Source of the DNA: UBA2942 sp045127535
Lineage (GTDB): Bacteria; Bacillota; Clostridia; Lachnospirales; Lachnospiraceae
Direction of reading: 5' to 3'
Length of the DNA: 45,085 nt
Assembly: GCA_045127535.1 (NCBI GenBank)
Contig: JBGVQN010000054.1
Coordinates: forward strand, 1-45,085
The translations under genes and the position numbers were made by a program. Shown here one piece after another: positions 15,383 to 22,565 of this stretch. The notes beneath the pieces were generated by a model. It saw nothing but the letters and a program-made list of their open reading frames with translations. It had not been told where the DNA came from and did no database searches. The first letter of the stretch is position 1. Every line of letters starts with the position of its first letter.

Positions 15383-16672
15383 TTATTTTGAGGCAGCCTC
15401 AAAAGCCTGCTCTAAATCTGCAATAATATCATCAATATGCTCTGTACCAATAGACAGACGGATGGTATTTGGGCGAATCCCCTGATCTGCCAGTTCTTCT
15501 GCAGAAAGCTGGGAATGGGTTGTGGTTGCAGGATGAATTACCAGAGACTTTACATCTGCTACATTGGCCAACAGAGAAAATATTTCCAGACTGTCAATAA
15601 ACTTATGGGCTTCTTCCTGACCTCCCTTGATCTCAAAAGTGAAAATAGATCCGCCGCCATTTGGGAAATACTTTTCATACAGCTTGTGATCGGGATGATC
15701 TGGCAGAGAAGGATGATTTACATGCTCTACCTGTGGATGAGATGCCAGATACTCCACTACCTTCTTTGTATTTTCCCCATGACGGTCCAGACGCAGGGAC
15801 AATGTCTCTACACCCTGCAGCAGCAGGAATGCATTAAATGGAGAAATTGCCGCACCAGTATCCCGCAAAAGGATGGCTCTGATATAAGTTACAAATGCGG
15901 CAGGACCTGCTGCATCTACGAAGGATACTCCATGATAGCTTGGATTCGGTTCTGCAATGGGAGCATACTTACCGGAAGCCTTCCAGTCAAACTTACCGGA
16001 ATCCACAATCACACCACCTAAAGTGGTGCCATGGCCGCCAATAAACTTGGTAGCGGAATGTACTACGATATCTGCTCCATGCTCAATGGGGCGAATGAGA
16101 TAGGGAGTGCCGAAGGTATTATCGATTACCAGAGGGAGACCATGCTTATGGGCAATTTCTGCAATGGCATCAATATCCGGAATATCGCTGTTTGGATTTC
16201 CCAATGTTTCCAGATAAATGGCTTTCGTATTGTCCTGAATGGCATTCTCTAACTCTGTCAGATTATGTGCATCCACAAAAGTGGTAGAAATACCGTACTG
16301 TGGCAGTGTATGTGCCAACAGGTTGTAGCTGCCTCCGTAAATGGTCTTCTGTGCTACAATATGTTCTCCAGCCTGTGCCAGCGCCTGAATGGTATACGTA
16401 ATGGCTGCTGCACCGGAAGCCAGGGCCAGGGCTGCCACACCTCCTTCTAATGCTGCCAGTCTCTTTTCCAGCACATCCTGGGTAGAATTGGTGAGACGCC
16501 CATAAATATTGCCGGAATCTGCCAGACTAAAACGGTCTGCTGCATGGGCGGAATTGCGGAATACATAGGAAGTAGTCTGATAAATGGGTACTGCTCTGGA
16601 ATCTGTTGCCGGATCCGGCTGTTCCTGGCCTACATGCAGCTGAAGTGTTTCAAATTTATAATTCTTACTCAT
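15383..16672 (-). CDS. metY: O-acetylhomoserine sulfhydrylase (MetY-type)
   Basis: The 429-aa PLP enzyme makes homocysteine from O-acetylhomoserine and sulfide (methionine synthesis by direct sulfhydrylation). Cys/Met-metabolism PLP family hallmarks are YGRLTNSTQDVLEKRLAALE, ASGAAAITY, LGNPNSDIPDI, VIDNTFGTPYL and the PLP-lysine in HSATKFIGGHGTTLGG. SLRLDRHGENT and SLVIHPATTTHSQL follow. The 50-residue insertion after the lysine region is typical of MetY rather than MetB/MetC. It is preceded by a roughly 330-nt leader with its own small ORF and terminator (see those entries), so expression is probably controlled by attenuation. Confidence 0.93.
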   Translation of the reverse strand: MSKNYKFETLQLHVGQEQPDPATDSRAVPIYQTTSYVFRNSAHAADRFSLADSGNIYGRLTNSTQDVLEKRLAALEGGVAALALASGAAAITYTIQALAQAGEHIVAQKTIYGGSYNLLAHTLPQYGISTTFVDAHNLTELENAIQDNTKAIYLETLGNPNSDIPDIDAIAEIAHKHGLPLVIDNTFGTPYLIRPIEHGADIVVHSATKFIGGHGTTLGGVIVDSGKFDWKASGKYAPIAEPNPSYHGVSFVDAAGPAAFVTYIRAILLRDTGAAISPFNAFLLLQGVETLSLRLDRHGENTKKVVEYLASHPQVEHVNHPSLPDHPDHKLYEKYFPNGGGSIFTFEIKGGQEEAHKFIDSLEIFSLLANVADVKSLVIHPATTTHSQLSAEELADQGIRPNTIRLSIGTEHIDDIIADLEQAFEAASK

Positions 16673-16769
16673 AGTTTTATACCTCTTTCATTTTCTTTTT
16701 CCGGTAATTGCAAAACACCGGCTCTTTGGTTTTACACAAAACCAAAACTTTTCAGGGTTTTATTCTCAT

Positions 16770-16800
16770 AAAAAAGCCGGAGGCCTTTGCTGCTCCCGGA
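16770..16800 (-). terminator. Attenuator terminator in the metY leader
   Basis: On the minus strand TCCGGGAG (16800-16793), a short loop and CCTCCGG are followed by TTTTTTAT. It stands about 100 nt before the metY start and about 40 nt after the leader ORF stop, so it would stop transcription before metY. The stem is of moderate strength (four G-C pairs, then a G-U and a mismatch). Confidence 0.75.
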
Positions 16801-16890
16801 CGTATCATATGGCTTTTATAATTATCTGATGCAATTGCTTATATACATAAAGGCGCACCAGAACATCCTGCCATATAAAACCTCCGGGAG
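16793..16890 (-). promoter_or_regulatory. Antiterminator helix of the metY leader
   Basis: CTCCCGGA inside the leader ORF (16890-16883) is the exact complement of TCCGGGAG (16800-16793), the 5' arm of the terminator. ATATGGC (16876-16870) also pairs with GCCATAT (16813-16807). Forming this helix hides the terminator arm. A ribosome moving through the end of the leader ORF would break it up and let the terminator form. A ribosome stalled earlier would leave it intact. Confidence 0.7.
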
Positions 16891-16949
16891 TATGGCATTC
16901 GTCCACACCGAAAGTTTTGACGTAACAATGCTTCAAAATAGTACATCAT
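16839..16949 (-). CDS. metY leader peptide (36 aa)
   Basis: A short ORF with GGAGG about 8 bases before its ATG. The peptide starts MMYYFEALLRQNFRCGRMPY and ends MAGCSGAPLCI. It holds three Cys and four Met (two at the N-terminus) and is arginine-rich in the middle. Cys15 and Met18 lie just before the codons that form the antiterminator arm, so scarcity of charged tRNA-Cys or tRNA-Met could stall ribosomes there. It is too short to be a usual protein gene; the good ribosome binding site and the position within mutually exclusive helices are the evidence. I do not know of a described family with this sequence. Confidence 0.65.
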   Translation of the reverse strand: MMYYFEALLRQNFRCGRMPYSRRFYMAGCSGAPLCI

Positions 16950-16975
16950 TCTGGTTCTCCTCCTTTTCTTTCATT

Positions 16976-17033
16976 ACCTACTTTCCGAGTAGGTTTGTAG
17001 GATTAATATAGCACTCCTTCCAATTCTTGTCAA
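16976..17033 (-). promoter_or_regulatory. metY promoter and start-site palindrome
   Basis: On the minus strand a perfect TTGACA (17033-17028), a 17-bp spacer and TATATT (17010-17005). The expected transcript begins a few bases before the palindrome ACCTACT-cggaa-AGTAGGT (16994-16976). This could be an operator for a dimeric regulator or a 5' hairpin protecting the leader RNA. Confidence 0.75.
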
Positions 17034-17099
17034 CAGGTTTATGGAATTTTATTTTTACTGCCTTTTCTAGTCAGAATTGCGAATTATCTAAAAAATGAA

Positions 17100-17127
17100 T
17101 TGAATTTTACCAAAAATATGATACAAT
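17100..17127 (+). promoter_or_regulatory. Promoter of rubrerythrin
   Basis: TTGAAT (17100-17105), a 16-bp spacer and TACAAT (17122-17127), about 90 bp before the rubrerythrin start. Confidence 0.5.
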
Positions 17128-17219
17128 AATTCTATCGCAACATCATTTATGACATATGGACTTTCCCAATTCCAGGGAACTTTTCAGTCCAAATAATACA
17201 CATTTAAGGAGGTTTCCCT

Positions 17220-17756
17220 ATGAACAAGTATGCAGGTACACAGACAGAAAAAAATTTAGAAACTGCTTTTGCAGGAGAGTCCGAGGCACGTAATAAATAT
17301 ACATATTTTGCTTCTGTAGCTAAGAAAGAAGGGTTTGAGCAGATTTCTGCCCTGTTCCAGAAGACAGCAGACAATGAAAAAGAGCATGCAAAGATGTGGT
17401 TTAAGGAGTTAAACGGCATCAGCAATACTGCTGACAACTTAGAGGCTGCTGCTGCCGGAGAAAATTACGAATGGACCGATATGTACGCAGGCTTTGCAGA
17501 GACTGCAGAAGCAGAAGGCTTCCCGGAACTGGCACACAAGTTCCGTCTGGTTGCTGCCATTGAAAAACATCACGAAGAGCGTTACCGTGCATTGCTGAAG
17601 AACATCCAGATGGCTGAAGTATTTGCAAAGAGCGAGGTAAAGGTATGGGAATGCCGCAATTGCGGTCACATCATTGTAGGTACCAATGCACCTGAGATCT
17701 GCCCTACCTGCGCACATCCTCAGAGTTATTTTGAAATTCATGCAGAGAACTATTAA
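17220..17756 (+). CDS. rbr: Rubrerythrin
   Basis: The 178-aa protein is a non-haem di-iron peroxidase that detoxifies hydrogen peroxide in anaerobes. An N-terminal four-helix ferritin-like domain (about 1-135) carries the iron-binding E and ExxH motifs (AFAGESEARNKY, DNEKEHAKMW, AAIEKHHEERY). A C-terminal rubredoxin-like domain follows (WECRNCGHIIVG and CPTCAHPQSYF), with two CxxC pairs. Length is normal and AAGGAGG precedes the ATG. It has its own promoter and terminator, so it is a single-gene unit. Its presence fits an obligate anaerobe. Confidence 0.96.
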   Translation: MNKYAGTQTEKNLETAFAGESEARNKYTYFASVAKKEGFEQISALFQKTADNEKEHAKMWFKELNGISNTADNLEAAAAGENYEWTDMYAGFAETAEAEGFPELAHKFRLVAAIEKHHEERYRALLKNIQMAEVFAKSEVKVWECRNCGHIIVGTNAPEICPTCAHPQSYFEIHAENY

Positions 17757-17817
17757 TGTATATCCAGTCTAAACACTGAGGACTCACAAACGCTCTGTTA
17801 TCATGAATGATAAGAGG

Positions 17818-17852
17818 CCTGGCTTTTCTCACTGAAAGAGCCAGGCTTTTTT
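17818..17852 (+). terminator. Terminator of rubrerythrin
   Basis: GCCTGGCTTTT pairs with AAAGAGCCAGGC, followed by six T. It lies about 60 bp past the stop. Confidence 0.92.
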
Positions 17853-18029
17853 AACAGGCTATTTTTTATAGTATTTTGGATATTTTTACCACTTTTCTAG
17901 TCTTTTGCTTATTTTTTATTTGCATTTTTTACAAACACCTGTTATGATACTATTGTAATTTTATTGCGTATGGAATGCTCCCACAGTCTGACAACATATT
18001 TACGCAGAATATCACCTATGGAGGATCTT

Positions 18030-18590
18030 ATGAAAAAAATTGTAACTGCTTTACTGATGATGGCACTTGTTTTTTCCTTTGCAGGCTGCGGCAGCAAGGA
18101 CACCGGCAAGGAGTCTGAGACTTCCACTGCTGCCCAGATCGAAACCAGACCTGAAATGACTCAGACACTGGAAGAAATTGTAGAACTGATTTATACGGAA
18201 CATCCAGTAGAATTTTCTGTAACCACCATTCCGGTAGACCTGGCTGACCCAGATTCTTATACCACCTACACCGGCCTTACAGATGTGTCCAATATAGAAG
18301 AGGCTGTGGTTTCCGAGGCAATGATCGGTGCCATTCCTTATTCTCTGGCTCTGGTCCGTGTAAAGGATGGTACAGACACCGAAGCTCTGGCGAAGGAAAT
18401 GGCCGGCGGTATTAACCAGAGAAAATGGATTTGTGTAGAAGCAGACGATTTAAGTATGGCCGCAAGCGGTAATCTGGTAATGCTGGTGATGGTTGGCTCT
18501 GATTACAGCGAAACTGCTACTTCTGAAGAGATGGTTACAGCATTTGAAACTGTATGCGGCAGTTTAGATGTAAAACTGATCCATCCATGA
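18030..18590 (+). CDS. DUF4358 lipoprotein
   Basis: The 186-aa protein starts MKKIVTALLMMALVFSFAGC with lipobox SFAGC (Cys20), so it should be anchored on the outer face of the membrane. After a Ser/Thr-rich linker comes a small domain with SLALVRVKDGTDTEALAKEM, INQRKWICVEADDL and GNLVMLVMVG, which fits DUF4358. GGAGG is 6 bases before the ATG at 18030; the longer reading to 17964 lacks a site. In Lachnospiraceae such proteins are often found beside MBOAT and DHHW genes, as here, which suggests a role in modification of an exported polysaccharide. Its own activity is unknown. Confidence 0.8.
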   Translation: MKKIVTALLMMALVFSFAGCGSKDTGKESETSTAAQIETRPEMTQTLEEIVELIYTEHPVEFSVTTIPVDLADPDSYTTYTGLTDVSNIEEAVVSEAMIGAIPYSLALVRVKDGTDTEALAKEMAGGINQRKWICVEADDLSMAASGNLVMLVMVGSDYSETATSEEMVTAFETVCGSLDVKLIHP

Positions 18591-18616
18591 TTTCAGGCTA
18601 ATTTTTAATACCTTCC

Positions 18617-18665
18617 AAACATACGGACAGTTTTTTGCATATGCGAACAAACTGTCCGTATGTTT
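18617..18665. terminator. Long hairpin between the DUF4358 and MBOAT genes
   Basis: AAACATACGGACAGTTT pairs perfectly with AAACTGTCCGTATGTTT over 17 bp, with GCATATGC in the loop. There is no clean T-tract on the plus strand, so it may be a partial terminator or mRNA-stability element. It lies between the DUF4358 stop and the MBOAT start. Confidence 0.6.
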
Positions 18666-18714
18666 CGATTTTCCCCTTATGAACCCCCGCCCTTATACCC
18701 ACAGGAGAATTCCT

Positions 18715-20121
18715 ATGCTTTTTTCCAGTATTTCTTTTTTGTATTATTTTCTTCCTATTGTATTATTTTTTTATTTTCTGGTACCCAGACCTGCTAAAAA
18801 TGGGGTACTGCTCATGAGCAGTCTGTTTTTTTATTCCTGGGGAGAGCCTGCATATATTATCGTAATGCTTCTTTCTATCCTGACTGCTTATGTTATGGGA
18901 ATTCAAATAGAAAAACATGCCTCCACCCCCAGAAAAGCCCGATTCTTTATGGTGTTTTCTGTCGGCTGCAGTCTGGCCTTGCTGCTGTTTTTTAAATATA
19001 CCAACTTTTTGATTGATACTATACGAACGCTCACCGGGCTGCCGCTTCCCCTGCTGTCTCTGGCCTTGCCTGTAGGCATCAGCTTTTATACCTTTCAGAT
19101 CATCAGCTATACCATAGATGTATACCACAAAAAGGTACCTGCCCAGAAGAATCTACTGAATTTTGCTGCTTATGTATCCCTTTTCCCCCAGCTCATAGCA
19201 GGCCCTATTGTACGTTATGCAGATGTGGCAGCAGAACTTTCCAGCCGTACCCATACCATAGAGCAGCTTTCCCTGGGATGCCGCCGCTTTATTCTGGGGC
19301 TTGCCAAAAAAGTGCTGATTGCCAATCTGTTGGGAGAATTTTGCAGTATTTTCCGGGAATCTGCAGCCCCTTCTGTTCTTTATTACTGGCTTTATGCTGT
19401 GGCATTTACCCTGCACATTTACTTTGATTTCTCCGGTTACAGTGATATGGCCATAGGCCTTGGACATTTTTTCGGTTTCCATTTTCCTGAAAACTTCCAG
19501 TATCCTTATATTTCCAAAACCATTACGGAATTCTGGCGCAGATGGCACATGAGCCTTGGCAGCTGGTTTCGGGATTATGTATATATTCCTTTAGGGGGCA
19601 GCAGAGCCGGTCGTATGAAGCTGTTACGCAATATCCTGATCGTATGGAGCCTTACAGGCCTGTGGCATGGTGCTGCCTGGAATTTTATTTTCTGGGGACT
19701 TCTTTTTGCTGTTCTGCTCATTATGGAAAAGACTTTTTTTGCCAAAGTTTTGAAAAAACTCCCAACTGCCTTTTCTCATATTTATGTGCTGTTTTTTGTA
19801 ATCCTGAGTTTTGTTTTATTTCACGCAGAATCTATGACACAGGCATTGTCTGATTTCCAATGTATGTTTGGGTTTGCAGAACTTCCTATTTCTACCCCTG
19901 AAACCATTTATTACGGCAAAAGCTATTTTATAATTTTTTGTGCAGGGATCATAAGTGCAACCCCTCTGCCTGCCAAATGTGTACAATATTTCCACCGCAC
20001 TTTCCTGGGTAAACGGATCTTACCATGGCTGGAAGCTCCTATCCTTGCCGTCCTGCTGCTTTTGGCAACCGCCTATCTGGTAGACGGTTCTTTCAATCCA
20101 TTTTTATATTTCCGCTTTTAA
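18715..20121 (+). CDS. MBOAT-family O-acyltransferase (AlgI/DltB-like)
   Basis: The 468-aa polytopic membrane protein (about 10-12 helices) moves acyl groups, usually acetyl, from the cytoplasm to an extracellular polymer. The MBOAT signature is visible: LPVGISFYTFQIISYTIDVY, QLIAGPIVRY, HIYFDFSGYSDMAIGL, RRWHMSLGSWFRDYVYIPLG and the catalytic-His segment LTGLWHGAAWNFIFWG. AGGAG precedes the ATG at 18715; an upstream ATG at 18679 lacks a site. The DHHW gene starts 50 bp later with its own ribosome binding site, and together they form the usual acylation pair. No dlt genes are nearby, so teichoic acid D-alanylation is unlikely. Confidence 0.93.
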   Translation: MLFSSISFLYYFLPIVLFFYFLVPRPAKNGVLLMSSLFFYSWGEPAYIIVMLLSILTAYVMGIQIEKHASTPRKARFFMVFSVGCSLALLLFFKYTNFLIDTIRTLTGLPLPLLSLALPVGISFYTFQIISYTIDVYHKKVPAQKNLLNFAAYVSLFPQLIAGPIVRYADVAAELSSRTHTIEQLSLGCRRFILGLAKKVLIANLLGEFCSIFRESAAPSVLYYWLYAVAFTLHIYFDFSGYSDMAIGLGHFFGFHFPENFQYPYISKTITEFWRRWHMSLGSWFRDYVYIPLGGSRAGRMKLLRNILIVWSLTGLWHGAAWNFIFWGLLFAVLLIMEKTFFAKVLKKLPTAFSHIYVLFFVILSFVLFHAESMTQALSDFQCMFGFAELPISTPETIYYGKSYFIIFCAGIISATPLPAKCVQYFHRTFLGKRILPWLEAPILAVLLLLATAYLVDGSFNPFLYFRF

Positions 20122-20170
20122 CCCCATGTATTTTCTCAATGCAAAATTTTCTGCAGGAGGTGAATATCCT

Positions 20171-21271
20171 ATGAAATTCCATGCACGTTTTACTGTCATT
20201 TTTCTAGGTGCTTTACTGTTGCTTCTTTCTCTCACTGCCTGGTTTCATCCCCCACAGGACATGTCTGATACCGAAAGAAGAAAGCTGAAAACCTTTCCGG
20301 AGCTGTCCATAGACAGCGTCATAGACGGTACCTTTATGTCCGATTTTGAGGCCTATACTTTAGACCAGTTTCCTTTCCGGGATCAGTTTCGCCAGTTAAA
20401 GGCAGTCAACCAGTTTTATGTCTTTCATCAGTCAGACAATAACCAGATATACATTGCAGACGGTTATGCATCCGCCCTTGTATATCCCTTAAATACTGCT
20501 TCTGTTCAGAATGCACTGGAACATTTTCAAACCATTTATGATACCTATTTAAAGGATACGGATGTTTCTGTGTACAGCTGTATCGTTCCCGATAAAAATT
20601 ACTATCTGGCTTCCCAAAATGGGTATCCTGTACTTGACTATACAGAACTATTTCACCAGATCCAATCTGGTATGGATTATGCCTCATTTATTGATATTAC
20701 AGATTGCCTGAAAGTAACTTCTTATTATAAAACCGATACCCATTGGAAGCAGGAGACTTTACAGCCTGCAGCACAGAAACTGCTCTCCATTATGCAGCCA
20801 GAGGCAGCCATGAATACCGATTATATCCTGCGTACTGCCTGTACAGATTTTTACGGTGTATATTACGGACAATCTGCACTGCCTATGTCCGGTGAAACCA
20901 TATCCTATTTTACCAACGATACACTGGATATGGCTTGGGTATTTCATCCAGATTCCGGAAAAAAGACTTCTGTGTATGACTTTGACAAGCTTTCCAGTAA
21001 AGATCCTTATGCATTTTTTCTTTCCGGTGCAGCACCACTATTAGTTGTACAAAATCCTGCAGCGGACACAGACAGGGAACTCATTCTTTTCCGTGATTCT
21101 TTTGGCAGCAGCCTGGCTCCCCTTTTACTGGATCATTACCAAACCATTACCTTGATCGACACACGGTATATCAGCACCAGTATGATTCAAGATTATGTTG
21201 CTTTTGACGATCAGGATGTGCTGTTTCTTTACAGCAGCCTGATTTTAAACAGCAGCAGCACCTTAAAATAG
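20171..21271 (+). CDS. DHHW-family protein (AlgX/AlgJ-like partner of MBOAT)
   Basis: The 366-aa protein has a single N-terminal membrane anchor (about 8-26) and an extracellular SGNH-hydrolase-like domain. Key elements are LPxxFPFRDQFRQLKA-type text (DQFPFRDQFRQLKA), YIADGY, the D-x-H-W motif in KTDTHWKQ and the catalytic-Ser block LFRDSFGSSLAPLL. These are the expected DxHW and Ser residues for the terminal O-acetyl transfer. AGGAGG lies 8 bases before the ATG at 20171; a start at 20126 is less likely. It is coupled to the MBOAT gene just upstream. No glycosyltransferase genes are present, so the polymer is unknown. Confidence 0.88.
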   Translation: MKFHARFTVIFLGALLLLLSLTAWFHPPQDMSDTERRKLKTFPELSIDSVIDGTFMSDFEAYTLDQFPFRDQFRQLKAVNQFYVFHQSDNNQIYIADGYASALVYPLNTASVQNALEHFQTIYDTYLKDTDVSVYSCIVPDKNYYLASQNGYPVLDYTELFHQIQSGMDYASFIDITDCLKVTSYYKTDTHWKQETLQPAAQKLLSIMQPEAAMNTDYILRTACTDFYGVYYGQSALPMSGETISYFTNDTLDMAWVFHPDSGKKTSVYDFDKLSSKDPYAFFLSGAAPLLVVQNPAADTDRELILFRDSFGSSLAPLLLDHYQTITLIDTRYISTSMIQDYVAFDDQDVLFLYSSLILNSSSTLK

Positions 21272-21401
21272 GCAGCTGACATTATATTCCAGCCGCCTGC
21301 CTTGTACCATGCCAGAAAAAAAGTATACTTTTTCTCTGTTATATGATACACTGGTTTTGTTGTGTCTAAAAAGAAACCATTCACAAAAGGTGGTGAGTAC
21401 A

Positions 21402-22376
21402 ATTAATTATATTACATTAGATTTAGAATGGAACCAGGCAGAACGCTGGCGCACCAACCGGAATATTCCCTTTGAAATCATAGAAATCGGTGCAGTAAAA
21501 TTGGACCAGAACTGGAATATGATAGACCGTTTTTCCATGCTTGTCCGCCCCAATATTTACCCACATCTGTTTAACAAAGTCACAGAGATCGTAAACATTA
21601 CAGAAAAAGAGCTGATGCAGAAAGGAAAACCCTTTCCAAAGGTCATCAAGCAGTTCTGGGACTGGTGCGGAGAAGACTTTATTCTGTGTACATGGGGTTC
21701 TATGGACATTACAGAGCTGCTGCGAAATATTTCCTATTACCGGCTGAAAAATCCCCTGCAGCACCCGGTATACTACTGTGACATCCAGAAGATCTACAGT
21801 ATCCAATACGATGACGGCAAGTCCCGCAGCTCCCTGGAAATGATTTCAGACCAAATGCAGATAGAGGGCGACCTTCAGTTTCACCGGGCATTCTCTGATG
21901 CATACTATACAGCGCAGATTATGAAACATCTGGACCGAAAACTGGTGGATACGTATCTGTCTTTGGATTACTTTCACATTCCTGCTGATTCCTCAGAAGA
22001 AGTGTATATGACCTTTGACGATTACTCCAAATACGTTTCCCGGCCATTTCATAATAAAAATGAAGCCTTTGCAGACAGCAAAGTATCTTCCTGTGTCTGC
22101 TATCTCTGCGGTACTAACGTAAAAAAATCCATTCCCTGGTTTTCCTATTATGGCCGCTGCTACTACTCTGCCGGCATTTGTCCCAACCATGGATGGATCC
22201 GCAGTAAAATCCGCCTGAAAAAAGCAGGTTCTTCCCAACAGGTTTACGTCATTAAAACCACAAAGATCGTAACCGAAAGTGATATTCACACCATTGAGGC
22301 CAAGCGGGAGGAAGTAAGGGAAAAAAGGAAAAAGCACGGAGAAGGGGAATCCTCTGCAGCAGTTGAAGGCGACTGA
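21402..22376 (+). CDS. DEDDh 3'-5' exonuclease with C-terminal zinc ribbon (KapD-like)
   Basis: The 324-aa protein has Exo I (ITLDLEWNQ, Asp and Glu), IIEIGAVKL, Exo II (ILCTWGSMDITEL, Asp) and Exo III (LQFHRAFSDAYYTAQI, His and Asp), the DEDDh set of RNase T/KapD-type exonucleases. The C-terminal part has CVCYLCG...RCYYSAGICPNHG, a zinc-ribbon-like pair of Cys clusters, and a basic tail. The start is unusual: homologous proteins begin M-N-Y-I-x-DLEWNQ, and the matching codon here is ATT at 21402, 8 bases after AAAGGTGG. Alternatives are GTG at 21393 or 21390, which sit too close to that site, or ATG at 21309, which has none. It probably acts on RNA or DNA ends; the substrate is unknown. Confidence 0.82.
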   Translation: MNYITLDLEWNQAERWRTNRNIPFEIIEIGAVKLDQNWNMIDRFSMLVRPNIYPHLFNKVTEIVNITEKELMQKGKPFPKVIKQFWDWCGEDFILCTWGSMDITELLRNISYYRLKNPLQHPVYYCDIQKIYSIQYDDGKSRSSLEMISDQMQIEGDLQFHRAFSDAYYTAQIMKHLDRKLVDTYLSLDYFHIPADSSEEVYMTFDDYSKYVSRPFHNKNEAFADSKVSSCVCYLCGTNVKKSIPWFSYYGRCYYSAGICPNHGWIRSKIRLKKAGSSQQVYVIKTTKIVTESDIHTIEAKREEVREKRKKHGEGESSAAVEGD

Positions 22377-22447
22377 TTTCATCAGATGACAATTCCTGTT
22401 GTTTCCTTTTCATGACATTCCTACTGCAGTACCATACCAGTGTTCTG

Positions 22448-22530
22448 AAAACAGAGAAGCTGGAAATGGAGAAGATTCATCTTGAACTAAGATATTTCTT
22501 CTCTGTTTCCAGCTTCTCTGTTTTATTTCT
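22448..22530 (+). terminator. Long hairpin terminator after the exonuclease
   Basis: AAAACAGAGAAGCTGGAAA (22448-22466) pairs with its exact complement ending at 22524, with further pairing inside (GGAGAAGA/TTCTTCTC). A T-rich tract follows. It ends the plus-strand group facing the converging dacA gene. Confidence 0.85.
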
Positions 22531-22565
22531 TTGTTTTATTTTTTTGTTTTATTTCTTTGTTCTCT

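Noticed and set aside
16770..17010. S-box (SAM) or T-box riboswitch ahead of metY
   Set aside because: I could not find the S-box core helices or the T-box TGGN and antiterminator bulge; the leader ORF and simple competing helices explain the layout better.
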